A DNA stretch of 64,000 bases from Halomonas sp. QHL1. Lineage in GTDB: Bacteria > Pseudomonadota > Gammaproteobacteria > Pseudomonadales > Halomonadaceae. A model generated the notes under the pieces. It was not told where the DNA came from, did no database searches, and worked only from the letters and a program-made list of their open reading frames with translations. This document shows positions 18,676 through 26,756 of the stretch, one piece after another (within the stretch, counting starts at the first letter, position 1; each line of letters opens with the position of its first letter). The DNA lies in contig NZ_MINL01000001.1 of NCBI RefSeq assembly GCF_001882345.1, forward strand, positions 1,945,705-2,009,704. The letters run 5' to 3'. A program made the position numbers and the translations under genes.

Positions 18676-19264
18676 CAGTCCGCGATCGCTCAACCCTCGT
18701 CGATAGCTGTTGTTGAAAATACGCCCAATCAAACGCCGATCCGGGGTCTGTTTTGCGCAGCGGCGCCACATGCGCATGGCTGGTAATACGCTCTTTATTG
18801 AGCTGTGGATAGCACGCCATTAACCAAACCACCGCTTCTATCAGCGCGTTATACTGGGCTTTGCTGTAAGGGGTAACATCATCTCCCTCAAGCTCAATGC
18901 CCACCGAGAAATCGTTGAGCGCCCTTCGCCAGCGCAGCTGGCGGTTATCCCACCAGCCGGAGCGCCCTGCGTGCCACGCTCGCTGATCCGTATTAACAAA
19001 CTGCACGCACTCACCATCGCGGCGTATCAGCAGATGCGCGGAGACTCTTAAATGGGCAATTTCAGCGAAAAATGGGTGCTCGCCTACCGCCAACTGATTG
19101 GTAAATAGCGCCTCAATAGCGTCGCCACTAAACTCACCGGGAGGCAGGCTAATCGCGTGAATGAGTAGCAGCGAGACCTCTTCATCAGGCCGGGCGTCGT
19201 AGTTGGGTGAAACGACTTGTCGGGCGCTACTCCACCAACCGCCAAGGGGTTGTTTGTCTTCCAT
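18671..19264 (-). CDS. ampD: 1,6-anhydro-N-acetylmuramyl-L-alanine amidase AmpD
   Basis: AmpD cleaves anhydro-muropeptides in the cytoplasm during cell-wall recycling and thereby keeps AmpR-type regulators quiet. The 197-residue product has the amidase_2 fold with VSLLLIHAISLPPGEF, VSAHLLIRRDGE and the C-terminal zinc region SHAHVAPLRKTDPGSAFDW. The ligand His in LLIHAISLP, His in TSHAHVAP and Asp in KTDPG are present. The ATG at 19264 has AGGAG at good spacing; ATG 19270 is close behind. It is divergent from nadC, as in many relatives, and its stop codon overlaps a tandem repeat. Confidence 0.93.
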   Translation of the reverse strand: MEDKQPLGGWWSSARQVVSPNYDARPDEEVSLLLIHAISLPPGEFSGDAIEALFTNQLAVGEHPFFAEIAHLRVSAHLLIRRDGECVQFVNTDQRAWHAGRSGWWDNRQLRWRRALNDFSVGIELEGDDVTPYSKAQYNALIEAVVWLMACYPQLNKERITSHAHVAPLRKTDPGSAFDWAYFQQQLSTRVERSRTD

Positions 19265-19357
19265 ACGCATGGTCTCCTCTACGGTAACGCGTTCTTCCAC
19301 GGCTCTGTTTGATTATAATGGCCGCCCACAATCGACGATGTTCAGAGAATCACTGCC

Positions 19358-20212
19358 ATGCATTATCAATCCGCTCTTGCTGAAGAAATCCGCGCCAGCG
19401 CCGCTCGCCTGTTGGCAGAGGACGTTGGCCCGGGTGATATTACCGCGCAATTGATCCCTGAGCACCAGTGGGCAAGCGCCGACGTTATTACCCGTGAAGA
19501 CGCGGTGCTGTGTGGCGCACCCTGGGTAGATGAGCTGTTCCGACGCCTGGATAGCCGGGTAAGCCTGAGCTGGCACGCAGCCGATGGCGACAAGCTTGAG
19601 GCTGGCCAGTGTTTCTTAACCCTGGAAGGCCCCGCCCGCATCCTGCTTACCGGCGAGCGGGCGGCACTTAACGTATTGCAAACGCTGTCTGCCACCGCCA
19701 CCGCCACCCGCGCTTATGTCGACCTGATTGAAGGCACCGGTGTGCGCCTGCTTGATACGCGCAAAACGCTGCCCGGCATGCGCTTGGCGCAAAAATATGC
19801 GGTCACCTGCGGAGGCGGACACAATCACCGCATTGGCCTGTGGGACGCATTTTTGATCAAAGAGAACCACATTGCTGCCTGTGGGGGCATCCAAGCGGCG
19901 GTTGCCCAGGCGCGCAAGTTAGCTAGCGACCTACCTGTGGAAGTCGAGGTAGAAACCTTTGAAGAGTTGGATCAGGCGTTGGCAGCGGGAGCTGATATTG
20001 TCATGCTCGACAATTTCGCCATCGAAGACCTGCACGTTGCGGTTGAAATCAACGGCGGTCGAGCCACCCTGGAAGCCTCAGGCAACGTGGATGGCACCAC
20101 CCTGCGGGCAATCGCCGACACCGGCGTTGATTGCATCTCGAGCGGCGCACTTACCAAGGACATCGCCTCGATCGATCTCTCCATGCGCATTACCCGCAGT
20201 TATAGCGTTTGA
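19358..20212 (+). CDS. nadC: Nicotinate-nucleotide pyrophosphorylase (quinolinate phosphoribosyltransferase)
   Basis: NadC converts quinolinate and PRPP to nicotinate mononucleotide in de novo NAD synthesis; nadA lies about 8 kb away in this window. The 284-residue product shows [10 protein letters not shown] at the N-terminus, the active-site [19 protein letters not shown] (Arg and Lys contacts) and [11 protein letters not shown], and the phosphate-binding end [13 protein letters not shown] with ISSGALTKD. Length is standard. Divergent from ampD with 93 bp between. Confidence 0.97.
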   Translation: MHYQSALAEEIRASAARLLAEDVGPGDITAQLIPEHQWASADVITREDAVLCGAPWVDELFRRLDSRVSLSWHAADGDKLEAGQCFLTLEGPARILLTGERAALNVLQTLSATATATRAYVDLIEGTGVRLLDTRKTLPGMRLAQKYAVTCGGGHNHRIGLWDAFLIKENHIAACGGIQAAVAQARKLASDLPVEVEVETFEELDQALAAGADIVMLDNFAIEDLHVAVEINGGRATLEASGNVDGTTLRAIADTGVDCISSGALTKDIASIDLSMRITRSYSV

Positions 20213-20230
20213 TGATTAAGAAACCTCTGA

Positions 20231-20755
20231 TTAAGTTTCGACAGCATTAAGCGGCTTGGAAAGCTTATAACGCAGCAGACGCTCTCCGCTTCGCTCGACC
20301 CACTCCTCGCCGTGGTTTTTCCAACCACGGCGCAGTAGGCGCTCATAGAGCATGGAGCTCGCCTCTATCTCGATTTGCCCCTTGCCCTGCTCAAGCAGCA
20401 GCCGTTCGGCATGCACCAGCAGCGTGGTACCGATACCGCGGCCGGCCAGTGAGGGCCATACGTAGAGTGTTTCAACCCGCCCGGCGACCAAATCCAGCTC
20501 CAGGAATCCTACGCAGCGCCCATCGCAGGTAGCGACTAAGGTCGTGTAGAGCGCTTGCCGCACCCCCCACGCACTGCCTTCGCGGGGCAGAGCATTAGCC
20601 CACGCACGCCGCTCATCCAGCGTGTAGTGAGTGGCCGCCCCCTGCATGACAGCGTGGTAAAACACTTCCGCCTGGTCGGCGGCGTCGCGTGCCAGCGCCG
20701 CGCGATACATTATCCGCGTACCGGTTGGCGCTTGCTGCTCCTCGGTATTGGTCAT
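20231..20755 (-). CDS. GNAT-family N-acetyltransferase
   Basis: This 174-residue protein has the acetyl-CoA-binding motif A of GNAT enzymes, LYVWPSLAGRGIGTTLLVHAERL, visible here around LAGRGIGTTLL, after a strand with VGFLELD. The substrate cannot be told. The ATG has AGAGGTGA upstream. It is convergent with nadC and divergent from trmO; the region towards trmO carries three 15-bp repeats. Confidence 0.82.
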   Translation of the reverse strand: MTNTEEQQAPTGTRIMYRAALARDAADQAEVFYHAVMQGAATHYTLDERRAWANALPREGSAWGVRQALYTTLVATCDGRCVGFLELDLVAGRVETLYVWPSLAGRGIGTTLLVHAERLLLEQGKGQIEIEASSMLYERLLRRGWKNHGEEWVERSGERLLRYKLSKPLNAVET

Positions 20756-20781
20756 GCGTCACCTCTGAGCTGTTCAGCTAT

Positions 20782-20826
20782 CATTTGATCAAGATACATT
20801 CGATCACGCCCCATTTGGTCACGCTT
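20782..20826. repeat. Three-unit 15-bp tandem repeat between the GNAT gene and trmO
   Basis: Units CATTTGATCAAGATA (20782-20796), CATTCGATCACGCCC (20797-20811) and CATTTGGTCACGCTT (20812-20826) follow without gaps; CATT and TCA are invariant. It fills much of the divergent promoter region. Confidence 0.75.
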
Positions 20827-20894
20827 AAGCCATTGCCTGCTTTATACTGCCCGAGTCAGCCCTACGCGGATCAACCCTAGCAAAAGGCAGTGTG

Positions 20895-21629
20895 ATGGAC
20901 GATGCCCCTAACAGCGAGCACTTTACGCTAACGCCCATTGGTCATGTGGTCAGCGACTACCCCGATAAATTCGGCATTCCGCGCCAGCCGGGGCTCGCCC
21001 CTGCTGCCAATGCCCGACTGGTACTCACCGCTCCCTACAACGACCTACTCGCTGTGCGCGGCTTGGAAGACTTCAGCCACCTGTGGCTGAGCTTTATTTT
21101 TCATCAAAGCCCTGAGCGCTGGTCGCCGCTGGTAAGGCCGCCGCGCCTGGGAGGCAATAAAAAGGTGGGGGTTTTTGCCAGTCGCAGCACCCACCGCCCT
21201 AACCGCCTGGGGCTCTCTCTCGTGAGATTAGTCGGGATAGACTCCCAGCACGGTGTCGCCCTGCAGCTCCAGGGCTGTGACTTAGTCAGCGGCACCCCGG
21301 TGGTCGATATCAAGCCTTATTTACCCTGGGCCGAATCTCATCCTAATGCACAGGCCGGCTTTGCCCCTGAGGCACCATCTCTCATGGAGGTTGCCTTTCA
21401 TCCATCGGCACTGGATACGCTCGCTCTGCGCCAAGACAGTGCCACTCTGCTAGCATTAATTGAGCAGGTACTAAGCCAAGACCCTAGGCCCGCCTATCAA
21501 CAAAAAGATAAAGTCTCTGAGCGTCTCTACGGCGTTCGCCTACGCGATGTGGACGTTAAATTTCGCCAACGCCAAAAAGGCGAAGCCACCACCTTAGAGG
21601 TGATGGCTATCGAACCATGTGCCGAGTAA
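20895..21629 (+). CDS. trmO: tRNA (N6-threonylcarbamoyladenosine37-N6)-methyltransferase TrmO
   Basis: TrmO methylates t6A37 to m6t6A in threonine tRNAs and so acts downstream of the TsaB pathway also encoded here. The 244-residue product has the TsaA-like beta-barrel features: PIGHVVSDYPDKFGIPRQPGL, the signature GVFASRSTHRPNRLGLS, and VSGTPVVDIKPYLPWAE. The ATG at 20895 is preferred over the adjacent GTG at 20892. Divergent from the GNAT gene and convergent with purC. Confidence 0.94.
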   Translation: MDDAPNSEHFTLTPIGHVVSDYPDKFGIPRQPGLAPAANARLVLTAPYNDLLAVRGLEDFSHLWLSFIFHQSPERWSPLVRPPRLGGNKKVGVFASRSTHRPNRLGLSLVRLVGIDSQHGVALQLQGCDLVSGTPVVDIKPYLPWAESHPNAQAGFAPEAPSLMEVAFHPSALDTLALRQDSATLLALIEQVLSQDPRPAYQQKDKVSERLYGVRLRDVDVKFRQRQKGEATTLEVMAIEPCAE

Positions 21630-21647
21630 TGACACAACAGTGGCGGT

Positions 21648-22364
21648 TTAAGCGGGGAAGGTAATACCCAAACGGCGGCCGACTTCCTCGTACGCCTCAA
21701 TTACACCGCCCAACCCCTGACGGAAGCGGTCTTTATCCAGCTTTTCACGGGTGTTGGCGTCCCATAGGCGGCAACCATCCGGAGAGAACTCATCCCCCAG
21801 CACGACCTCGCCTTTAAATACACCAAACTCCAGCTTGTAATCCACCAGCAGCATATCGCCCTCAGCAAACAGCGCTTTGAGGATATGGTTAACCTTGAAA
21901 GTTAATACCTTCATTTTGGCTAACTGCTCAGGTGTAGCCCAACCGAAAGTCTCCGCCAGCGACTCATTGATCATCGGGTCACCCTTCTCATCGTTCTTCA
22001 AGAACAACTCAAAGGTGGGTGGCGTCAGCACAATTCCCTCTTCCACGCCGAGGCGTTTGACCAAACCACCCGCGGCGATATTGCGCACCACACATTCAAC
22101 CGGGATCATCTGCATCTTTTTGACCAGACTCTCCGTATTGGTGAGCTGTTTTTCGAAGTGGGTGGGAATGCCCGCTTCCTGCAGCCGCTCCATAATGAAG
22201 GCGTTAAAGACGTTATTGACCATTCCCTTGCGGGCCAGCGACTCCACTTTTTTGCCATCGAAGGCACTGGTGTCATCACGAAAATTGAGCACCAACAAAT
22301 CCGGATCGTCGGTGGTATACACAGATTTCGCCTTACCGGCGTAGAGTTCTTGGCGCTTTTCCAT
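21648..22364 (-). CDS. purC: SAICAR synthase
   Basis: PurC joins aspartate to CAIR with ATP in purine synthesis. The 238-residue product starts [16 protein letters not shown] and carries [22 protein letters not shown] and [19 protein letters not shown], all typical. The ATG at 22364 has CGGAG upstream and gives the canonical N-terminus. It is the last gene of a minus-strand run dapA-bamC-purC, a conserved order in many gammaproteobacteria. Confidence 0.97.
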   Translation of the reverse strand: MEKRQELYAGKAKSVYTTDDPDLLVLNFRDDTSAFDGKKVESLARKGMVNNVFNAFIMERLQEAGIPTHFEKQLTNTESLVKKMQMIPVECVVRNIAAGGLVKRLGVEEGIVLTPPTFELFLKNDEKGDPMINESLAETFGWATPEQLAKMKVLTFKVNHILKALFAEGDMLLVDYKLEFGVFKGEVVLGDEFSPDGCRLWDANTREKLDKDRFRQGLGGVIEAYEEVGRRLGITFPA

Positions 22365-22395
22365 GGGGGCTCCGTAAGGGGTCAAGGGTCACAAA

Positions 22396-23379
22396 TTAAC
22401 GTAAATAGCCGGAGACACGCTCAAGCAACTCGCGCTGATCATCGGCGCTGAATGCCCGTTCGCTGGCATTGATGGCACGCAGAATCGTCTGGTCGCCGTC
22501 AGGCTGTAGGGCAAGGCGGATCTCTTGAGACATCTTGCGAACATCAGCGCTGAACACGATTTGTAGCGGGTTGCGGTTGCGCTCGGTTTCCGTCATGTAC
22601 TCAACCATAAACTCGTGACTGGCGGGGTCGGCAGCTAACAAATCACGCTGACCTTCCTGGGCAAAATCCAGCTCAAGATAGTGGTTCAACTCGGCCCACA
22701 CACGGTCAATTGGCTGCGGGATAACCACTTCCCACTCGTCGCCCTGCTCGCGAATTTGCAGCGTTTGCTCATCGGTAAGGCGCTGAGCCGTCCAGGAAGA
22801 GGAGGCGCTGACGGATGCACTGCGCGAACTTAGGTGGCTCTCCAGCGCATCCAGGCAGCTAGTCATGGTTTGCCCACCGCGTTCGCAGCGAACTTCGCTA
22901 CTGCCTGCGCGCAGCGCACTTTGCAGCTGTATGTCTGCCTGGGAGGTAATGATAACACCCTGGGAAGCGCTGCTCTCCTGCACCGCTAACTGACGGCTAC
23001 GCACGAACTCTTCCAACTGCGGCCACACCGTACCGGTATCGGCGGCCACCACTAGCCAGGTGTTGTCGCCCACTTCGCGGCGCTCAACGTACTCTGGCTC
23101 CAGGCCACTACCCATTGCCAGTGACTGCGGAGGGCGAATTTCTGCCGCTTCGTCAAGCCGCGCGCCTTGGGTGGCGGCTTGAGGAACCGGCAGCGCATCT
23201 CCGTAGCGTTGGGTATTGCGGGTCTCTGGCAGCACCAGAGGCGGTGCCGGAGCGGCCTCGGTGTAGTCCAGGTTGCGGTCGTGGTAAAAACCATCCCGCG
23301 CACAACCAGAGAGCGCGACAGCCGCTGCGAGTGCCAGCGGCACCCATTTAAGCACACGTATTTCAAGCACAGAGCTCAT
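22396..23379 (-). CDS. bamC: Outer membrane assembly lipoprotein BamC
   Basis: BamC is a lipoprotein of the BAM complex that inserts beta-barrels in the outer membrane. The 327-residue product has a lipoprotein signal with the lipobox ALSGC (Cys26), followed by the proline-rich unstructured N-terminus seen in BamC (YTEAAPAPPLVLPETRNTQRYGD, seen as LVLPETRNTQRYGDALP) and two helix-grip-like domains. An ATG at 23379 with AAGGTGG upstream is used. Between dapA and purC, the classic place for bamC. Confidence 0.9.
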   Translation of the reverse strand: MSSVLEIRVLKWVPLALAAAVALSGCARDGFYHDRNLDYTEAAPAPPLVLPETRNTQRYGDALPVPQAATQGARLDEAAEIRPPQSLAMGSGLEPEYVERREVGDNTWLVVAADTGTVWPQLEEFVRSRQLAVQESSASQGVIITSQADIQLQSALRAGSSEVRCERGGQTMTSCLDALESHLSSRSASVSASSSWTAQRLTDEQTLQIREQGDEWEVVIPQPIDRVWAELNHYLELDFAQEGQRDLLAADPASHEFMVEYMTETERNRNPLQIVFSADVRKMSQEIRLALQPDGDQTILRAINASERAFSADDQRELLERVSGYLR

Positions 23380-23407
23380 CAAGCCACCTTAAGTCAACAA
23401 ATCAAGT

Positions 23408-23434
23408 ACCCAGCTCACGGCAAGTGAGCTGGGT
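23408..23434 (-). terminator. Hairpin between dapA and bamC
   Basis: An 11-bp perfect stem (23408-23418 with 23424-23434, loop GGCAA) lies 22 bases past the dapA stop codon. On the minus strand only ACTTGATTTG follows, so it may attenuate and not fully stop transcription into bamC. Confidence 0.5.
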
Positions 23435-23455
23435 AGCAAAGGGTATTGCGCCGGG

Positions 23456-24340
23456 TTACTCCTCTACGACGCCCGCCAGTTGCAGCGCTTCACTAACCGT
23501 CGCGTGGTACTTTTCCGACAGCCAAGTTAGCGGCAACCGAATCCCCGCGTCCGCGTAACCCATACGATTCAACGCCCACTTCACCGGGATAGGGTTCGAC
23601 TCTATGCCCAGATTGGTGTGCAGCGGCATCAAGCGCGTATTGATCTGGTGCGCCTTATCGGCATCACCGGCCACGGCTGCCGTGCAGAGCTCATGCATCG
23701 CCCGAGGTGCAACGTTGGCGGTTACTGAGATATCCCCATGGCCACCCATCAGCATAAAATCACAGGCGGTCGCATCGTCACCGGAGTAGAGCATAAAGCC
23801 ACTGCCTTTTAGGCGAGTAATTAGATCTTCCGCACGCTCTAGGTTCCCCGTGGCGTCTTTTAAACCGATAATATTATCTACTTCGGCCAGACGTAAGACG
23901 GTTTCGTTGTAAATATCCGAGCAAGTGCGACCAGGCACATTGTAAAGAATGACCGGCAGGTCGCTGGCCTCGGCGGTGGCCTTAAAGTGCTGAAACAAGC
24001 CTTCCTGAGTAGGCTTGTTGTAGTAAGGCGCAACCGTTAGGCAATAATCGGCACCGACCTCTTTAGCGTAACGGGTCAGCTCTACTGCTTCGGTGGTGTT
24101 GTTCGAACCAGTACCGGCAATGACGGGAATACGGCCATTAACCTCTTCTACGACGCTGCGAATGACATCGAAGTGTTCGGCGAAGGACATGGTAGTCGGT
24201 TCGCCCGTGGTGCCAGCGGCCACAATGGCATCGGTGCCATTTTCGAGATGGAAGTTCACCAGACGGCGAAGCGCCTCCCAGTCGATGTCGCCATTGACCT
24301 TCATAGGCGTCGCCAGGGCGACAATGCTGCCTGTGATCAT
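23456..24340 (-). CDS. dapA: 4-hydroxy-tetrahydrodipicolinate synthase
   Basis: DapA condenses pyruvate and aspartate semialdehyde, the first committed step to lysine and diaminopimelate. The 294-residue product begins [13 protein letters not shown] and has the Schiff-base Lys161 in [10 protein letters not shown], Tyr133 in ILYNVPGRT and the GTTGE pyruvate-site motif. The ATG at 24340 has GAGGAA upstream and gives the E. coli-like N-terminus. It heads dapA-bamC-purC. Confidence 0.98.
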   Translation of the reverse strand: MITGSIVALATPMKVNGDIDWEALRRLVNFHLENGTDAIVAAGTTGEPTTMSFAEHFDVIRSVVEEVNGRIPVIAGTGSNNTTEAVELTRYAKEVGADYCLTVAPYYNKPTQEGLFQHFKATAEASDLPVILYNVPGRTCSDIYNETVLRLAEVDNIIGLKDATGNLERAEDLITRLKGSGFMLYSGDDATACDFMLMGGHGDISVTANVAPRAMHELCTAAVAGDADKAHQINTRLMPLHTNLGIESNPIPVKWALNRMGYADAGIRLPLTWLSEKYHATVSEALQLAGVVEE

Positions 24341-24534
24341 CCGTTTATTCCTCACCAGCCAAATTGTGATATCAACTATCTAGGTTTTTAAATACTAAGT
24401 TTACATCGAAGCCGAGCGCGATCAGGCTATTTTGCGCTAAACGCCTGCATCTCGCAGAGGCCAAATGGTACTCAGGCGATTCGAGCCTGTACAGCGTAAA
24501 GCGCTGTGAGTTTGTCGTCACCCGGTTTTGGGCT

Positions 24535-24563
24535 TTGACAACGGCCCTTGGCTTACGTGTAAT
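24535..24563 (+). promoter_or_regulatory. Strong sigma70 promoter for prxQ/bcp
   Basis: TTGACA (24535-24540), a 17-bp spacer and TGTAAT (24558-24563) match the consensus in 11 of 12 positions. The expected start, near 24570, coincides with the first base of a three-unit 13-bp repeat. A small inverted repeat ACAGCG/CGCTGT (24491-24507) lies upstream of the -35. Confidence 0.72.
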
Positions 24564-24570
24564 CGTGCAT

Positions 24571-24609
24571 AGCTCTTCACATTAGCTATTCACATTAGCG
24601 CTTCACCTC
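24571..24609. repeat. Three-unit 13-bp tandem repeat in the prxQ leader
   Basis: AGCTCTTCACATT (24571-24583), AGCTATTCACATT (24584-24596) and AGCGCTTCACCTC (24597-24609) are contiguous. The array begins at the predicted transcription start and ends 33 bp before the start codon, so it would be transcribed as the 5' leader. Confidence 0.75.
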
Positions 24610-24642
24610 AACGCCCATCTTAACCCCCAATGAGGACGCTTC

Positions 24643-25119
24643 ATGCCTGTTGAAATTGGTCAATCCGTTGCTGACTTCTCTGCCACTGCCACTGGTGATA
24701 CCACCGTGACGCTGTCGGAGCTACGCGGCAAACAAGTGGTCATTTACTTCTACCCCAAAGCCAGCACGCCCGGCTGCACCACCGAGGGCGGAGACTTTCG
24801 TGACCGCAAACCCGCCTTCGACGCTGCAAATACGGTGATTCTCGGCGTTTCTCGCGATGGCCTGCGCGCCCAGGAGAATTTTAAGGCCAAGCAGGATTTC
24901 AATTTCGATCTTATTTCAGACAAAGACGAAAATGTCTGCACTCTATTCGACGTTATCAAGCTCAAGAAAATGTACGGCAAGGAGCACCTGGGCATCGAAC
25001 GCAGCACCTTCTTGATTGATAAGCAGGGCAAGCTAGCCAACGAGTGGCGCGGCGTTAAAGTACCTGGCCACGCGGAAGAAGTGCTTGCTGCGGCTGAAAA
25101 ACTTAACGCCTCCAGCTAG
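24643..25119 (+). CDS. bcp: Thioredoxin-dependent peroxiredoxin, Bcp/PrxQ type
   Basis: The enzyme reduces hydroperoxides in the cytoplasm. The 158-residue product has the peroxidatic motif PKASTPGCTTEGGDFRD with Cys45. E. coli Bcp has a resolving Cys at position 50; here that residue is Gly. The only other cysteine is Cys99 (DENVCTLFD), so the enzyme either works as a 1-Cys peroxiredoxin or resolves through Cys99 or an outside thiol. The ATG follows TGAGGAC. It has its own promoter, divergent from dapA. Confidence 0.93.
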   Translation: MPVEIGQSVADFSATATGDTTVTLSELRGKQVVIYFYPKASTPGCTTEGGDFRDRKPAFDAANTVILGVSRDGLRAQENFKAKQDFNFDLISDKDENVCTLFDVIKLKKMYGKEHLGIERSTFLIDKQGKLANEWRGVKVPGHAEEVLAAAEKLNASS

Positions 25120-25145
25120 TTTTCCCAAACTTTCTCTCCGCTAAC

Positions 25146-25180
25146 CCCATTACCCGTGCCCATCCATCACGGGTAATGGG
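25146..25180. terminator. Hairpin between convergent bcp and AI-2E transporter genes
   Basis: A perfect 13-bp stem (25146-25158 with 25168-25180, loop of 9) sits between the two stop codons. T runs are lacking on both sides, so it is a plausible bidirectional terminator without certainty. Confidence 0.55.
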
Positions 25181-25186
25181 TGAACC

Positions 25187-26296
25187 TTACTCGGCCTCCT
25201 GGGCCGCCGGGGCTTGCAGCCCTCTCCGTTCATCACGTCCATGCATGCTACGCGGCCAGGCGTAAATCAGCGCCTTCAGCAGCGTTGCCAAGGGAATTGC
25301 AAAGAAGATCCCCCAGAAGCCCCAAACCCCACCGAAGAACAGTACCGCCACAATAATCGAAACCGGGTGAATATTATTGGTCTCAGAGAACAATACCGGT
25401 GCCAATACGTTGCCATCCAGCGCTTGAATCACGCCATAAGCCACCAGCACATAGACAAAATCTTCGCTAAGGCCAAAATAGAACCCCGCCACCGCAGCGA
25501 CAGGCAGCGTAGCCACTGCAGCACCGATATAAGGCACTAACACTGAAAGACCTACCAATACCGCCAATAACGCCGTATATGGCAAGCCAAAGAACGCAAA
25601 GGTAAAGAACGCCACTGTACCCACGATGATAATTTCAATAAATTTACCGCGGATATAGTTGGCAATTTGATCGTCCATCTCACGCCAAATACGCGAGAGC
25701 AGCGTACGTTTTTGGGGCAGCAGCGAAAGTATAAAACCGACCAGTACGTCGCGGTCCTTAAGCATAAAGAACACCAGAATCGGCACCAGCACCAAATAGA
25801 TAATCAGCGACATAATATTGCCTAGCGAGGCCAGCGAGAGTGTTAAGGCGCGCTGGCCTAACTGGCTAATCTCGCGGCTTGCTACGCCTATCCAGCTCTG
25901 CATCTGATCCGGTGTAATAATATTCGGATAGCGCGTCTGCAACTCATCCAGCCATCCCTGGCCACTAGCGAACATGCGGGGCGTCTCTTGAACCAGCCCC
26001 ACTAACTGATTCCAGATCAACGGCATCAGAATAAACGCCAGGGTGAGCAACACACTGATGAAGGCTAAAAAGACCAGGATGACCGCCAGCAGATGCGGTA
26101 GCCCCCGCCGGGTAAGCGCACCCACTACGCCCTGGAGCAAAAACGCGATCACGAGTGCGGTAAAAAATGGCGCCAGCATCCGTCCAAACCAAATAATCGC
26201 TGCAAAGCCTGCCACCAGCACTACCAGCAGTATGAGCGCCTCTTCGTCAGAGAAGTAGCGCTCAACCCAGCTTTTTAGAATCGTGCGCAGGGTCAT
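25187..26296 (-). CDS. AI-2E family transporter (PerM-like membrane protein)
   Basis: The 369-residue protein has seven to eight membrane helices and the UPF0118/AI-2E signatures: paired helices at about residues 20-50 and 60-85, a large hydrophilic segment, then ARS-like YLVLVPILVFFMLKDRD and GLPYTALLAVLVGLSVLVPYIGA, seen as LVPILVFFMLKDRD and VLVPYIGA. Members include exporters of autoinducer-2, Na+/H+ antiporters and proteins of unknown substrate, so the role is open. Its start overlaps the end of the TusA-like gene by four bases; the two are coupled. Confidence 0.85.
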   Translation of the reverse strand: MTLRTILKSWVERYFSDEEALILLVVLVAGFAAIIWFGRMLAPFFTALVIAFLLQGVVGALTRRGLPHLLAVILVFLAFISVLLTLAFILMPLIWNQLVGLVQETPRMFASGQGWLDELQTRYPNIITPDQMQSWIGVASREISQLGQRALTLSLASLGNIMSLIIYLVLVPILVFFMLKDRDVLVGFILSLLPQKRTLLSRIWREMDDQIANYIRGKFIEIIIVGTVAFFTFAFFGLPYTALLAVLVGLSVLVPYIGAAVATLPVAAVAGFYFGLSEDFVYVLVAYGVIQALDGNVLAPVLFSETNNIHPVSIIVAVLFFGGVWGFWGIFFAIPLATLLKALIYAWPRSMHGRDERRGLQAPAAQEAE

Positions 26297-26556
26297 GAGT
26301 GCGCATCCCCAGCTTTTCTAATCCAGTAAACATAAACGTCGTCGCGCTGTTCACGACCTTCCAGCGTATGCGCACTCTGGTCGGTAAACGACGCCATATC
26401 CCGCCACGAACCCGCATCTGTTGAGCGTACTTCCAGTAACTGACCAGCCGCCAAGCCTGCGAGGGCCTGTTTGGCCTTTAACAAAGGTAACGGGCAATGC
26501 AGCCCACAGGCGTCAAGCACCGTATCGGGTTGAAAGCCCCCGGTTTGCTCAGACAT
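26293..26556 (-). CDS. TusA-family sulfurtransferase-like protein
   Basis: This 87-residue protein has the TusA/SirA motif DACGLHCPLPLLKAKQAL, with the sulfur-carrier Cys21 in the CPxP element and an extra Cys17. Family members carry persulfide sulfur for tRNA thiolation, molybdopterin or other routes. Coupling to an AI-2E family membrane protein instead of tRNA-thiolation genes means it may not be the main TusA. The ATG at 26556 has GAGGGAG at ideal spacing. Confidence 0.87.
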   Translation of the reverse strand: MSEQTGGFQPDTVLDACGLHCPLPLLKAKQALAGLAAGQLLEVRSTDAGSWRDMASFTDQSAHTLEGREQRDDVYVYWIRKAGDAHS

Positions 26557-26756
26557 ACTCACTCCCTCAAAATGACCTGCCTATTCACGGCATAGATTTA
26601 TAAATCTTGTTGCATATACATTGTTTAATAAACGCTTCGGCATAAACTGTCTTTTTAACGATTGATTTCACTAGGCTGTCGATTTAACGGCACTTCCCAG
26701 CCTTTATCAATGTCACACAATCACCGCTGTGCTTAATCATCACTTAAGAGGATGCC

